A stretch of DNA of 64,000 nucleotides from Pseudomonadota bacterium (GTDB lineage Bacteria; Pseudomonadota; Alphaproteobacteria; Rhizobiales; Beijerinckiaceae): NCBI GenBank assembly GCA_021781815.1, contig JAJXWB010000002.1, forward strand, positions 164,964-228,963. The letters are read 5' to 3'. Within the stretch, counting starts at the first letter, position 1. Every line of letters begins with the position of its first letter. The notes beneath the pieces are model-generated. The model did not search any database, had not been told where the DNA came from, and saw nothing but the letters and a program-made list of their open reading frames with translations. Of this stretch, positions 8,286 to 18,058 are shown piece after piece. The position numbers were made by a program, and so were the translations under genes.

Positions 8286-9140
8286 TCAGCGCCCGACCTT
8301 GGTCCAGGCGGCGCTCGACAGGTCGCGCCAGGCGTCGTCGAAGGCGAGTTTGCCGGGAAGACTCTGCAATCCCGCCCAATGGCAGAAATAGATCTCGCGT
8401 CCGGCCTGATCGAGCGGCGCGCCGTCCTTGAAGGTCACGCCGGCGGCCTTGTAGAAAGTCTCGTGTGAGGCGTGGGGAACGAGGTCGGACATCAGTCTGA
8501 TTTTCAGGTGGTTGCGGTGGCAGGTGAAATTGACCACCGGCTGCGCAAACAGCATGCCGCGCTTGCGCACCTTGTGGAACAGCTTGGCGTCGCGCGCCAT
8601 TGTATCCACGAACATGTCGAGATTCAGGATCTTGTTCGACGTGACGAAATAGCCGTCGTTGAACAGCATCGCGTCCTTGAGGTCGGGGTAGTCGTCTTTT
8701 TTCTTGTTATAGACGTACTCGAAGCTCGGCGAGGCGATGATGAAGTCGGTTTCCCCCTTCTTCAGGAGCCCGAACATCGGCGAGAAATCGCGGAACAGCA
8801 CGACATCGACGTCGACATAGACCACCTCGTCGAGCGGCAGGGCCAGCGATTGCAGCTTGCGCAGGCGCCGACGGTGACCGGGAAACAGCGGATAGAGGTC
8901 GGCCGCCAGCCTGTCGATTTCCTTCGCCACCTCCTCGACCATGGTCACGCCATAGGCCTTCGCGGCCTTGCGCGTGATCGCCAGATTGTCGTCGTAGGGG
9001 ATGAGATAAAGCGGGATATGGGCGTTGGTGCGCTTCCAGCTTTCCAGAAAGGGGAGAAGCCAGTCTGCGATCTTGTCATTGGCGACGATCGCCATACCGC
9101 GGCTCCGGCCGCCGGCCGCCGTTTGCGCTGGATTCGACAA
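8286..9140 (-). CDS. GT-A fold glycosyltransferase-like protein
   Basis: A 284-residue protein with a nucleotide-sugar transferase layout: MAIVANDKIADWLLPFL at the first strand, the acidic metal-binding DxD in YVDVDVVLF near residue 120, and FNDGYFVTS plus HWAG later, as in GT8-like enzymes. The listed start is TTG with AAGGA upstream. An ATG at 9095 (MAIVAND) with GGAG upstream is an equally good start and would give 269 residues. It is encoded directly before the LptF-like permease, likely as an operon. Donor and acceptor sugars cannot be read. Confidence 0.72.
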   Translation of the reverse strand: MSNPAQTAAGGRSRGMAIVANDKIADWLLPFLESWKRTNAHIPLYLIPYDDNLAITRKAAKAYGVTMVEEVAKEIDRLAADLYPLFPGHRRRLRKLQSLALPLDEVVYVDVDVVLFRDFSPMFGLLKKGETDFIIASPSFEYVYNKKKDDYPDLKDAMLFNDGYFVTSNKILNLDMFVDTMARDAKLFHKVRKRGMLFAQPVVNFTCHRNHLKIRLMSDLVPHASHETFYKAAGVTFKDGAPLDQAGREIYFCHWAGLQSLPGKLAFDDAWRDLSSAAWTKVGR

Positions 9141-9172
9141 GCAAGAGTCCTTATGAAGTCGCGTCGGCCCAC

Positions 9173-10543
9173 ATGGGCCGGAAAGAGGCGCGCCTTCCTC
9201 TCATATCCGGGGCCGCCAAGACAATAGGCCTCAGAAAACCGTTCCGGAACAAAGTATTGGCGCAATCTGCTTCGCAGACGGCTGGATCGTCCGATCATGA
9301 GGCCACGGGCTGCCCGCTCGCTGGCCGCACGGTCGCGGTGGTGCATGCGGCCTGGCATTCCTGCGGCTCCTATCAGGTCAATGTCGGCCAGGCCGCGGTC
9401 TACAAGGCGCTCGGCGCCCATGTGATCTCGCTCGCCGTCCGCGAATGGCCGCCGGGCCAATCCGATCTCGGCGCGCCGCGCTGGCGCGATTACATCGAGC
9501 ACACCCGCGACATGCCGGCCGACGAGCGCTTCTACGCCAACATGCCCGGCGCGGTTCTCGCCAAGCCCGCCTTCTGGCGGCAGGTCTACTGGCCATTGAT
9601 CCACGGCCAGCACGCGCGGGCGACCGCCGCCATGACCGGCCTGGCCCGCCTGCCGGACCAACTCGTCGGCCGCAGGATCGACCTCATCCATTGCAATCAC
9701 TTCTTCTGTATTCCCGCCGCCCGCAACCTGTCGCCCGTCGCGCCGCTCGTCGTCGAGACGCAGGATGTGCAGGCGTTGCAATACGACCTGCGCAACGACG
9801 GCCTCTTCCTCGTGCCCCCGCGCGCAACCTACGGCGAACTGCTCACGGCCGAACTCGACTGGCTGCGCAGGGCCGATCTGCTCGTGCACCTCAACGCCGA
9901 GGAATGCGGCGCATTCGAGAAACTCTTGCCCGACATGCGCAACGCGCTCGTCTATCCGGCGGTCGAGGAAGCTCCCACAGGCCCCGGCGGCGACGACATC
10001 GTCATTGTCGCGAGCGGCAATCTGCCGAACGTGCTGAGCGTCGAGTGGTTTCTGGAGCATGTCGCGCCCCGCGCGCCGCGGGCGAGCGTCAAAATCGCCG
10101 GGAATGTCGACGGCGCGCTGAAGGCGCGCAACCCTGTCCTCCACGAGCGCTGGCGTTCCCTGTTCCTGGGCCGTGTCGACGACATCGGCGCCATCTATGC
10201 CCGCGCTGGCCTTGTACTTCTGCCGACGAGAGAAGGGCACGGGCTGTCGATCAAGGCGGTCGAGGCGCTGTCGAGCGGCGCGCCTCTCATCGCCACGCCA
10301 CAGGCGTTTCGCGGCATGCGCATCGATCCAGCGAGATTGGGTAATGTCACGCTCTGCTCGGATGCGGAGAGCTTCGCCGCCGCGCTCGACGACGCGGCGG
10401 CGCGCGGTCCCGGCGGCGATTCCCGCGCGAAGGGCGCTGCGCGCGAACAAAGCGACACGCGAAAATTCTACCAGGCGAATTTCAGCGCGGCGGCCTATGA
10501 ACGCGCGATCCGCGACCTTGTCCTGCCGCTGGTGAAGGCATGA
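9173..10543 (+). CDS. GT-B glycosyltransferase (GT4-like), first of a tandem pair
   Basis: Up to 456 residues; the true start may lie further in, since the paralog lacks the first 40 or so residues and no Shine-Dalgarno is visible at 9173. It carries VVHAAWHSCGSYQVNVGQ at the N-terminal domain, IDLIHCNHFFCIPAA, HLNAEE, and a C-terminal donor-site motif with GHGLSIKAVEALSSG. The stop overlaps the next gene's start (ATGA). The next gene is a clear duplicate sharing all these blocks. It probably adds sugars to the surface glycan of this locus. Confidence 0.75.
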   Translation: MGRKEARLPLISGAAKTIGLRKPFRNKVLAQSASQTAGSSDHEATGCPLAGRTVAVVHAAWHSCGSYQVNVGQAAVYKALGAHVISLAVREWPPGQSDLGAPRWRDYIEHTRDMPADERFYANMPGAVLAKPAFWRQVYWPLIHGQHARATAAMTGLARLPDQLVGRRIDLIHCNHFFCIPAARNLSPVAPLVVETQDVQALQYDLRNDGLFLVPPRATYGELLTAELDWLRRADLLVHLNAEECGAFEKLLPDMRNALVYPAVEEAPTGPGGDDIVIVASGNLPNVLSVEWFLEHVAPRAPRASVKIAGNVDGALKARNPVLHERWRSLFLGRVDDIGAIYARAGLVLLPTREGHGLSIKAVEALSSGAPLIATPQAFRGMRIDPARLGNVTLCSDAESFAAALDDAAARGPGGDSRAKGAAREQSDTRKFYQANFSAAAYERAIRDLVLPLVKA

Positions 10544-11784
10544 GCGACCAGCCCGCGCCTTTCGCCGAAAGGCCATTTCCTGGCCGGACGGTCGCGATCG
10601 TCCACCCGGCCTGGCATTCCTGCGGCACCTATCAGGTCGTGCTCGGCCAGATCGACGCCTGGACCGCGCTCGGCGCGCGCGTCGTCACGGTGGCCTGTTC
10701 CGACCAGCCCGGCTTCCGGCCGGAACGCAAATGGATCTGGAACGCATACCGCAAGGCGACGCCCGAACTCGACGCCCATTCGCGCGCCTTCGCCGGCGCG
10801 CCGCTGCGCGCTGTCCTCGCGCCGACGTTTCTGCGACGCGTGCTCTGGCCCTATGTGCATGGCGACCAGGCCGTCATCCGCGCCGGCATGATTGCGCGCG
10901 CCGAACTCTCAACCGAGCTCGCGCGTGAAAAGATCGACATCGTTCACTGCAACCACTTCTTCTGCATGCCTGTCGCGTTGCGTCTCGCACGCGGTCGCGC
11001 GAAAATTCTGCTCGACAGCCATGACCTGCAGGCCCGCCAGTTCACGATCATGAACGAAGGCATGCCGTGGCTCAGGCCGCTTGCGAGCTACGAGCGGATG
11101 CTTGCGCAGGAGCTTGCCTGGATGCGCAAGGCCGATGCGCTGCTGCACCTCAACGCCGAGGAGGACGAGGCGTTCCGGGCGCTGCTGCCGGAGAAGGATC
11201 ACGCCCTCGTCTATCCGCCGGTGCCTCCCGTTCCGACCGGCCCCGGCGGCGCGGAAATCGTGCTGGTGTCGAGCCGCAATCGCGCCAATGTCGAGAGCGC
11301 GCTGTGGTTTTTGCGCGAGGTCGCGCCGCGCGCGCCGGAAATCGTTGTCCGCATCTACGGTTCGGTCGACGCTGGCGTGCGCGCCGCTGATTCGGCGTTG
11401 TACGAGAAATATCGGGACTGGTTCGCCGGCCGCGTCGATCGGATCGAGGCGGTTTACGCGGGCGCGCGGCTCGCCCTGTTGCCGACGACGAGCGGCACCG
11501 GGCTTTCGATCAAGACGGTCGAGGCGATGGCGAGCGGCATGCCGCTGGTGGCGACCAGCCATGCATTCCGCGGCATGAATCTCGATCCGCGCGCGCTCGG
11601 CAACCTCGTGCTCGCCGACGACGCGGAACATTTCGCGGCGGCGTTGCGAGCGGCGGCGGCCGCCGTCGCGCCAACCGAGGCCGAGCGCCGTTCGAGCGCG
11701 ACGCGCCGCGCCTATGACGCGCAATTCAGCGAGGCTGCCTACGCGGCGCGGCTCGCGGCGATCGCCACACCCCTGATCGGTTGA
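10540..11784 (+). CDS. GT-B glycosyltransferase (GT4-like), second of a tandem pair
   Basis: 414 residues, paralogous to the preceding gene. Shared blocks in order are VHPAWHSCGTYQVVLGQ, IDIVHCNHFFCMP, HLNAEE, ALVYP...PTGPGG, GLSIKTVEAMASGMPLVATSHAFRGM. The EAxxSG...PLxAT block is the nucleotide-sugar site of GT4-type enzymes. The two genes overlap by four bases and must be co-translated. They may work sequentially or as a complex. The N-terminal HSCG and HCNHFFC motifs are not ones I associate with well-studied GT4 families. Confidence 0.77.
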   Translation: MSDQPAPFAERPFPGRTVAIVHPAWHSCGTYQVVLGQIDAWTALGARVVTVACSDQPGFRPERKWIWNAYRKATPELDAHSRAFAGAPLRAVLAPTFLRRVLWPYVHGDQAVIRAGMIARAELSTELAREKIDIVHCNHFFCMPVALRLARGRAKILLDSHDLQARQFTIMNEGMPWLRPLASYERMLAQELAWMRKADALLHLNAEEDEAFRALLPEKDHALVYPPVPPVPTGPGGAEIVLVSSRNRANVESALWFLREVAPRAPEIVVRIYGSVDAGVRAADSALYEKYRDWFAGRVDRIEAVYAGARLALLPTTSGTGLSIKTVEAMASGMPLVATSHAFRGMNLDPRALGNLVLADDAEHFAAALRAAAAAVAPTEAERRSSATRRAYDAQFSEAAYAARLAAIATPLIG

Positions 11785-11830
11785 GCGTCACGCCGATTTG
11801 TTCCTGCGCGCCAGCGGTGTACAAATCTCC

Positions 11831-12457
11831 ATGACCTTTTCGATCAACGCCGCCGGCCGCGCACGACTCGTGGCGCTCTGCGCCCCATTCCATCGTCTGC
11901 CGCCGCCGGAGACGGCCGGTCTCAAACATGCGGCGGTCGCGCTGGTCGCGACCTCGGGCGCCGATGACGACGACCCCGCGCTGATTCTGACACGCCGTTC
12001 GTCCAACCTTCGGACCAATCCGGCGCAATGGGCGCTCCCCGGCGGTCGCTGCGACGCCGGCGAAACGCCAGATGAAACAGCATTGCGCGAATTGCGCGAG
12101 GAAGTCGGCCTGGCGCTGACGCGCGATCACGTGGTTGCGATCCTGGATGATTACGTGACCCGTTCCGGCTACGTCATCACGCCGGTCGTCATCTGGGGCG
12201 GGCGCGCCGAGGGTCTGATCCCGAACCCGACCGAAGTGGAATCCATCCACCGGCTGCCGATCGCGCAGATCGCCGACGACGCCCGCGTCGAATTCGTGAC
12301 GATCCCCGAGAGCGACCGACCGGTGATCCGTCTGCGCATATGGGACAACACGATCCATGCGCCGACGGCGGCGTTCCTCTTTCAGTTTCGCGAATTGCTC
12401 GCCGGCCGCACGACTCGCGTCGCCGATTTCGAGCAGCCGGTATTCGCCTGGCGCTGA
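11831..12457 (+). CDS. Nudix hydrolase, CoA pyrophosphatase-like
   Basis: 208 residues from MTFSINAAGR. The Nudix box is complete: GGRCDAGETPDETALRELREEVGL. The preceding LRTNPAQWALPGG and the LPLP-type location (TRRSSNLRTNPAQ) fit the NudL/CoA diphosphatase group (UPF0035 region), which splits CoA into 3',5'-ADP and 4'-phosphopantetheine. Exact substrate is uncertain. It follows the glycosyltransferases by 46 bases but is probably not functionally tied to them. It converges with the SulP gene. Confidence 0.85.
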   Translation: MTFSINAAGRARLVALCAPFHRLPPPETAGLKHAAVALVATSGADDDDPALILTRRSSNLRTNPAQWALPGGRCDAGETPDETALRELREEVGLALTRDHVVAILDDYVTRSGYVITPVVIWGGRAEGLIPNPTEVESIHRLPIAQIADDARVEFVTIPESDRPVIRLRIWDNTIHAPTAAFLFQFRELLAGRTTRVADFEQPVFAWR

Positions 12458-12473
12458 ACGGGGACTGCGCCGG

Positions 12474-14105
12474 CTAGGCCGGAGGCGCGTCCTGCCCGAG
12501 CGCCGCGCTGGCCGCATCCCATGCGTCAGCGACGCTCCAATGGCTGATCTGCGCCGTTGCGAGCGCCGCTGCGCCGCCGGCGGTCAGGGTCGTCGTGATT
12601 GAATCCTTCACCCGCGCTAGAAAGAGCCTGCGGCCTGACGCCCGAAGCCGTGCGTCGCACTCGATCAACCCGTCGAGCGCAGTCGAATCGAGGCTTGTCG
12701 TCTCCTCCAGACTGAGAATGACGGCGCGCGCCTCCGGCGAGGCGTTGGCGAGCTTGATCACATCAGCGAAGACCGTTTCGGCATTGGCGAAGAACAGCGG
12801 CTGTGACGGCCGCAGCACGAGAACGCGCGAATCGAGCGCGGTCTCCGCATGGCTTGAATCTACGAAATCATGCGTGTCGCGCAGCCGTCCGAGACGGGCC
12901 ACTTTCGGTCGGGCCATGCGCTCCATCGTGGCGGCGATCGACAGCGCGACCGCGAGCAGCATGCCGTCCACCAGGCCGAAGACCATCACGCCGAGCGCGG
13001 CGGCCAGCGCGATATATTGATCGCGGTCGATCTTCCAGAGCCTTACGAACGGCGCGGGATCGAGCGGATGGGTCAGCGCCGCAATCACGACCGCGGCGAG
13101 GATCGCCTCCGGCAGGCGTGCGATCAGCGGTCCGCCAACCGCCATCAGCACGATCACCGCAGCCGCCGAGACGAGTCCGGCCAGGCGCGTGCGCGCGCCG
13201 GCCGCCTCGTTTGCTGAGGAGACGGAAAAGCCCGCGCCCACCGGCATGCCCCGAATGAGGCCAGCCGCGATATTGGCGAAGCCGAGCGCAAGCAATTCGC
13301 GATTGGGATCGAGCGTGTCGTTGTGCCTGAGCGCCAGATTGCGCATGGAGCCCCAGGATTCCGCGAAAACGATCAGAAAGATCGGCGCCGCCACTTCGCC
13401 GAGTCTTGTCCATTCGCGCCAGTCGAGCGTCGGCAGGCCGGGGCGGACCGGCACGACATCGATCACGCCGACGAGGCGCACTCCGTGCGCGGCCAGATCG
13501 ACGCCAAGCGACAACGCGACGCCGGCGACCAGCACGAGAAACGCCCCCGGCAGGGCTGGAAACCGCTTCAGCGCGAGCAGCGCGAGCAGCGCAACGGCGC
13601 CGATCGCCAGACTCGGCAGGTTCCATTCGGACCATCGCTGCGCCAGCGCGAACACGATTTCAAACGGCCCGCCGGACAGGCCCTGCGCCGCGACCAGCGC
13701 TGGCAACTGCTTGGAAACGATTGTCACGGCGAGTCCGAAGCCGAAGCCGCGCAGGACGGGACGCGAGATGAAATTCGACAGCGCGCCGAGCCGCGCCGCG
13801 CCTGCGACGACGAAGATCAGGCCGGTGAGGCAGACCGCGCCATAGGCCAGCGCCTCGCGATGCGCGGGGCTTCCATCCGCGACGATGGCTGCGATCGCCG
13901 CCCCGAGGATGGCGGCGGAGGAGGAGGTCGGCGAGACGACGGCGAAGCGCGACCGCCCCGCTGCGGCATAGACGATCAGTCCGACGACGGTCGCAAACAG
14001 CGCGTGTTGCGGCGCGAGCCCGGCGATGGACGAATAGGCGATCGATTCCGGCAAGAGTAGCCCTGCGACGGACAGGCCAGCGACGAGATCGAATCGAGGC
14101 GCCAT
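12474..14105 (-). CDS. SulP (SLC26) family anion transporter with STAS domain
   Basis: 543 residues starting at MAPRFDLVAGLSVAGLLLPES; the track's longer start would run into lysK. Residues 1-400 contain about 12-14 hydrophobic segments with the SulP hallmarks LLPESIAYSSIAGL and FAVVSPTSSSAAIL. Residues about 420-540 form a STAS domain (VLRPSQPLFFANAETVF, LDSTALDGL). Family members carry sulfate, bicarbonate or dicarboxylates by symport. The ion moved here is not determinable. No cysteine or sulfate genes are adjacent. Confidence 0.88.
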   Translation of the reverse strand: MAPRFDLVAGLSVAGLLLPESIAYSSIAGLAPQHALFATVVGLIVYAAAGRSRFAVVSPTSSSAAILGAAIAAIVADGSPAHREALAYGAVCLTGLIFVVAGAARLGALSNFISRPVLRGFGFGLAVTIVSKQLPALVAAQGLSGGPFEIVFALAQRWSEWNLPSLAIGAVALLALLALKRFPALPGAFLVLVAGVALSLGVDLAAHGVRLVGVIDVVPVRPGLPTLDWREWTRLGEVAAPIFLIVFAESWGSMRNLALRHNDTLDPNRELLALGFANIAAGLIRGMPVGAGFSVSSANEAAGARTRLAGLVSAAAVIVLMAVGGPLIARLPEAILAAVVIAALTHPLDPAPFVRLWKIDRDQYIALAAALGVMVFGLVDGMLLAVALSIAATMERMARPKVARLGRLRDTHDFVDSSHAETALDSRVLVLRPSQPLFFANAETVFADVIKLANASPEARAVILSLEETTSLDSTALDGLIECDARLRASGRRLFLARVKDSITTTLTAGGAAALATAQISHWSVADAWDAASAALGQDAPPA

Positions 14106-14127
14106 GGTCAATCCCGTTGATCCTCGA

Positions 14128-15840
14128 CTACTTCCGATGCGAGAGGAACGCCGCATGGCGGGACAGAAGATCGCCGGCGAGCGCGTCGGCGATCAGCTTG
14201 CGCGTTTCCGCGACCCCGTACAGCGCCACGAACGAGCCGAAACGCGGGCCCCGGTTCTCTCCGAGCAGGATCTGGTAGAGCATGTTGAAGAAATCATTGG
14301 ATACGCCCGGACGCTCCGGCGTCGCAGTCTTGGCTTTCATGTCCTGATAACGCGGGATCGCGCGGCCGATGTCGTAGAGATGCGTCTGGATGTCCTCGGC
14401 GGTCGCATCCCCGCCGAGCCGTTCGAGCAGGACGGATATGCGCGACAGCGCTTCGCTTTCGGTGTCGTCGGGGAGTCGATAGGTCTTCGACGGCCGTACG
14501 AAATCCCGAAAGTAGGCGACGGCGTACCCGACGAGCCTGTCGAGCCGCGGATGGTTCTGTGGCGAGGCGCCTGGCGCATAGCGGCGCAGGAAGCCCCACA
14601 GCACCGACGGATCTTCGCTGTTGGCGACAGCGGCCAGGTTCAGCAGCATGCCAAACGACACCGTCGTTCCATGCGCATCGCCCTCGCCGGGATGATGCAG
14701 GACTTCGGCTTGCGGCGGATTGCCATTGTGGATGTGCCAGACGGGATTGCCGAGCCGCTCCTTCCATTGCTGCTGCGGATAGCGGTCGAGGAAGGTCAGG
14801 TACTCGTCCACCGTGCGCGGGATCACGTCGAAATAGAGCCGCTTCGCCGCGCTCGGTTTCTGGAACATGAACTGCGCTAGGCTTTCCGGGCTTGCATAGG
14901 TCAGCCATTCCTCGATCGTCAGGCCGTTGCCCTTCGACTTGGAAATCTTCTGGCCATTCTCGTCCAGGAAGAGCTCATAGTTGAATCCCTCCGGCGCCTC
15001 GCCGCCCAGCGCCCGCACGATCTGACCGGAAAGTTTGACGGAATCGATCAGATCCTTGCCGGCCATTTCGTAATCGACGTTCAGCGCATACCAGCGCATC
15101 GCCCAGTCCGGCTTCCACTGCAGCTTGCAATGGCCCGCCGTGACGGGCGTCTCGAACAACTCGCCTGACTCGGGATCCTTCCAGGAGATCGTCCCCTTGA
15201 CGGCGTCATGGCCTTCGAGGGAAACCTGCATGACGATCCCGGTGACGGGATGCACCGGGAGAAACGGCGAGTACGTCGACGCCCTTTCCTCGCGAAAGGT
15301 GGGCAGCATGATCTTCATGACGCCGTCGTAGCGCGCGAGCATGTGCAGCAGCGCGGCGTCGAACCTGCCGGACCTGTAGTAATTCGTCGAGGAAGCGAAT
15401 TCGTAGTCGAAGCCGAAGGCGTCGAGGAAGGCGCGCAGCCGCGCGTTGTTGTGCGCGCCGAAGCTGTCGTGTGTGCCGAAAGGGTCGGGAATCTGCGTCA
15501 GCGGCTTGCCGAGATGGCTGGCGAGCATGGCCTTGTTGGGGACATTGTCGGGAACCTTGCGCAATCCGTCCATGTCGTCGGAGAAGGCGATCAGGCGAGT
15601 CTTCACCCTTCCTTCGGTCAGGGTCTCGAACGCGCGCCGCACCATCGTCGTGCGCGCCACCTCGCCGAACGTGCCGATGTGCGGCAGGCCCGACGGGCCG
15701 TAGCCCGTCTCGAACAGGATCTCGTCTTTGGGGCGTCGCTCAAGTCGCGCGACCAGTTTGCGCGCCTCCTCGAATGGCCATGCCTGCGACACGCGGGCGG
15801 CTTCGAGGAGTTCGGGCGCGAAGGACTGACCGGCGGACAT
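14128..15840 (-). CDS. lysK: lysyl-tRNA synthetase, class I
   Basis: 570 residues charging tRNA-Lys. It is the class I type found in archaea, spirochaetes and most alphaproteobacteria rather than the class II LysS. The HIGH-type motif appears as [11 protein letters not shown] near residue 50 and the KMSKS-type motif as [10 protein letters not shown] near residue 290. Length fits the alphaproteobacterial family. No second LysRS is in the window. It sits upstream of the SulP gene with a 22-base gap. Confidence 0.95.
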   Translation of the reverse strand: MSAGQSFAPELLEAARVSQAWPFEEARKLVARLERRPKDEILFETGYGPSGLPHIGTFGEVARTTMVRRAFETLTEGRVKTRLIAFSDDMDGLRKVPDNVPNKAMLASHLGKPLTQIPDPFGTHDSFGAHNNARLRAFLDAFGFDYEFASSTNYYRSGRFDAALLHMLARYDGVMKIMLPTFREERASTYSPFLPVHPVTGIVMQVSLEGHDAVKGTISWKDPESGELFETPVTAGHCKLQWKPDWAMRWYALNVDYEMAGKDLIDSVKLSGQIVRALGGEAPEGFNYELFLDENGQKISKSKGNGLTIEEWLTYASPESLAQFMFQKPSAAKRLYFDVIPRTVDEYLTFLDRYPQQQWKERLGNPVWHIHNGNPPQAEVLHHPGEGDAHGTTVSFGMLLNLAAVANSEDPSVLWGFLRRYAPGASPQNHPRLDRLVGYAVAYFRDFVRPSKTYRLPDDTESEALSRISVLLERLGGDATAEDIQTHLYDIGRAIPRYQDMKAKTATPERPGVSNDFFNMLYQILLGENRGPRFGSFVALYGVAETRKLIADALAGDLLSRHAAFLSHRK

Positions 15841-15910
15841 GGGATTTGCGATCCTCTCTGCGGGAAGGCCGCGGACACTAGAGCATGAAGGCTTTCGGGG
15901 GAACCGCTTT

Positions 15911-16714
15911 TCAGTTGCCCGTGAAACGCGGTTTCCGCCGCTCCAGGAACGCCGCCACGCCCTCGGCGTGATCCTCCGACAGGCTTGTCAGCGCGAACTG
16001 GTCGCGATCCATGTGGCTGGCGAGATCGTCGTGCGCGCCGGCCAACCGGTTGACGGTCGTCTTGGTCATCATGGTCGGGATCGGCGGCTGCGCGGCGATC
16101 TTTTCGGCAAAGGCGTAGGCCGCGGCGAAGGCCTGTCCATCCTCCGCCACTGCCTCCACCAGCCCCCACCCGCGCGCGTCGCCGGCGGTGATTCGGTCCG
16201 AGGCCAGGATCACCGCCTGCTTCGTGCGCGCCGGACCGATCAATTGCAGCAGGCGGGGGATCGAGCCCCAGCTCATGTTCATGCCAAGCGCGACTTCAGG
16301 AATGCGGAAGAAGGCGCCGCGGCCGCAGAAGCGAAAATCGAGCGAGACCGCGAGCGCCGCGCCGCCGCCGATGCAATGGCCCTCGATCGCGCAGATCGTC
16401 ACCTGTTCCATCTCGTACCAGGCCCGGCACATGCGCGGCCCGGCCGACAGCGCCGCCCGGCGCGCGCCGAGCCCGAGCGTTTCGCGCTCGCGACCCTCGG
16501 CGTCCCGGAGGTCAAAGCCCGCGGAAAAGCCCTGTGCGCTGCCCGTCAGGATCACGACGGAAATCGTTGGGTCGTCTTCGAACGACTGCGCCGCCGCGCG
16601 CAGTTCGCGTATGGCGGCGGCGGACAGGGCGTTGATCCTGTCGCCGCGGTCGAAACGGACGGCGGCGATGCGGCCATCCGGCCCAAGGCCCCTTTCGATC
16701 TTGACGAAGTTCAT
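15911..16714 (-). CDS. enoyl-CoA hydratase/isomerase family protein
   Basis: 267 residues from MNFVKIERG; crotonase fold. The oxyanion-hole segment [21 protein letters not shown] is intact. The first catalytic Glu position is present ([20 protein letters not shown]), but the second is Gln/Ala (TKQAVILAS). Hydratase activity is therefore not assured, and an isomerase or other acyl-CoA reaction is possible. It stands alone between lysK and the lytic transglycosylase. It is one of two single crotonases in the window besides the FadB fusion. Confidence 0.82.
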   Translation of the reverse strand: MNFVKIERGLGPDGRIAAVRFDRGDRINALSAAAIRELRAAAQSFEDDPTISVVILTGSAQGFSAGFDLRDAEGRERETLGLGARRAALSAGPRMCRAWYEMEQVTICAIEGHCIGGGAALAVSLDFRFCGRGAFFRIPEVALGMNMSWGSIPRLLQLIGPARTKQAVILASDRITAGDARGWGLVEAVAEDGQAFAAAYAFAEKIAAQPPIPTMMTKTTVNRLAGAHDDLASHMDRDQFALTSLSEDHAEGVAAFLERRKPRFTGN

Positions 16715-16778
16715 GATTGGCCTCGAGCGACCTGAGTTGAGCACGCAAGCATACCCCTCCCGTCCCAGGAGGAGGGAA

Positions 16779-17957
16779 TCATCTCTCTCGCAATCGCGTC
16801 AGAACCTCGGGCGTCAGGAGCCCGTCGGCCGGCAGCATCCCGCGCGCAATCTGGAAATCGTGGACGGCGACGCGCGTCGCGCGGCCGACCTTGCCGTCCG
16901 TCGCGCCGGAATAGAAGCCCGCGGCCAGCAGCAGCTTTTGCGCTGCGCTGCGCTCGATCAGCGATAGCGGCGTCATTTTTTTCGGCCAGGGACGCGCCGG
17001 TATGTTCGATCCGGCGATCCGGTCCGCGAGCAGCGCAACCGACAGCGCATAGGAATCGGATGTGTTGTACTGGCGGATGACTTCCCAGTTTCCGGTGATG
17101 AGGAAAGCCGGTCCGGCTGCGCCCTCCGGCAGGAACAGGCTTGCGGCGCCCGCCGGCGGCAGCGCCTGGCCGTCGGCGCGGCGAAAGCCGAGACGCTGCC
17201 ATTGCGCGAGATCGAGATCGAGAGGCTTCCAGTCGAAATCGTTTGGAACGACAACCTCGATCAGCGCCGGCAATTCCGGGCGCCAGCCCGATTCCTTCAT
17301 GAAATTCGCGATCGATGCGAGCGAATCCGGCGCCGAACGCCAGATGTCCGGCGCCTCGTTTCCAGCGTAGCTCACGGCATATTTCAAATATGACGAGGGG
17401 AGGAATTGCGGCTGCCCCATACCGCCCGCCCACGAGCCGACGAGAGTCTCGCGGCGGGCGTAACCCTTTTCGAGCATGACCAGCGCCGCCACGAATTCAT
17501 CGCGAAACGTGTCGGCGCGAGTCTGGCGCGCGGCGAGCGTGGCGAAGGAGCGGAGCACCAAACTCGATCCCTGCCCGCCGCCGAAATTGCTTTCGACCGC
17601 CCAGATCGCGACGCAGATTTTGGGCGGGACGCCGGTGCGCCGTTCGATTGTGGCGAGCTGGTCGGCCAGCGCTGCCGCCCTGGCGCGGCCTGTCGCGACG
17701 CGCGACGGGGTTACGACCTGCGCCAGATAATCGTGGATCGGCAGCGTGAATTCGCCCTGCTTCGCCGGCCGCGCGCGGATGGCGGGATCGGGCGTCAGCC
17801 CCGCCGTCGCCCGCTCGAATGTCTCGCGCGTAACGCCTGCGGCTTGGGCCGGCGCCCATGTCGAGGCGACGAAAGCATCGAAGACGGCGTCGCCCGATTG
17901 CGCGCGGACGTGCGGGACGGCGAGAAGGCAGAGCAGGGCGGAAATCACGAGTCGCAT
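16779..17957 (-). CDS. lytic murein transglycosylase, MltB family with peptidoglycan-binding domain
   Basis: 392 residues from MRLVISALLCLLAVPHVRAQ, a clear signal peptide. The SLT_2/MltB catalytic domain follows, with the catalytic Glu in AIWAVESNFGG and the MGQPQFLPSSYLKYA segment. A C-terminal PG_binding_1 domain (residues about 335-390, AQKLLLAAGFYSGATDGKVGRATRVAV) anchors it to the cell wall. It cleaves glycan strands in the periplasm to form anhydromuropeptides. No lipobox Cys is seen, so it is a soluble secreted form. Confidence 0.9.
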   Translation of the reverse strand: MRLVISALLCLLAVPHVRAQSGDAVFDAFVASTWAPAQAAGVTRETFERATAGLTPDPAIRARPAKQGEFTLPIHDYLAQVVTPSRVATGRARAAALADQLATIERRTGVPPKICVAIWAVESNFGGGQGSSLVLRSFATLAARQTRADTFRDEFVAALVMLEKGYARRETLVGSWAGGMGQPQFLPSSYLKYAVSYAGNEAPDIWRSAPDSLASIANFMKESGWRPELPALIEVVVPNDFDWKPLDLDLAQWQRLGFRRADGQALPPAGAASLFLPEGAAGPAFLITGNWEVIRQYNTSDSYALSVALLADRIAGSNIPARPWPKKMTPLSLIERSAAQKLLLAAGFYSGATDGKVGRATRVAVHDFQIARGMLPADGLLTPEVLTRLRER

Positions 17958-18058
17958 GGCGGCATCCTGCACGGATTGAAGCCGTTCGCCATGCCCCACC
18001 CTTCCGTCTGTTGGAGGAATGCCGCTATTGTGCCGCCCGGCAGGCGGAAGGACGACTC

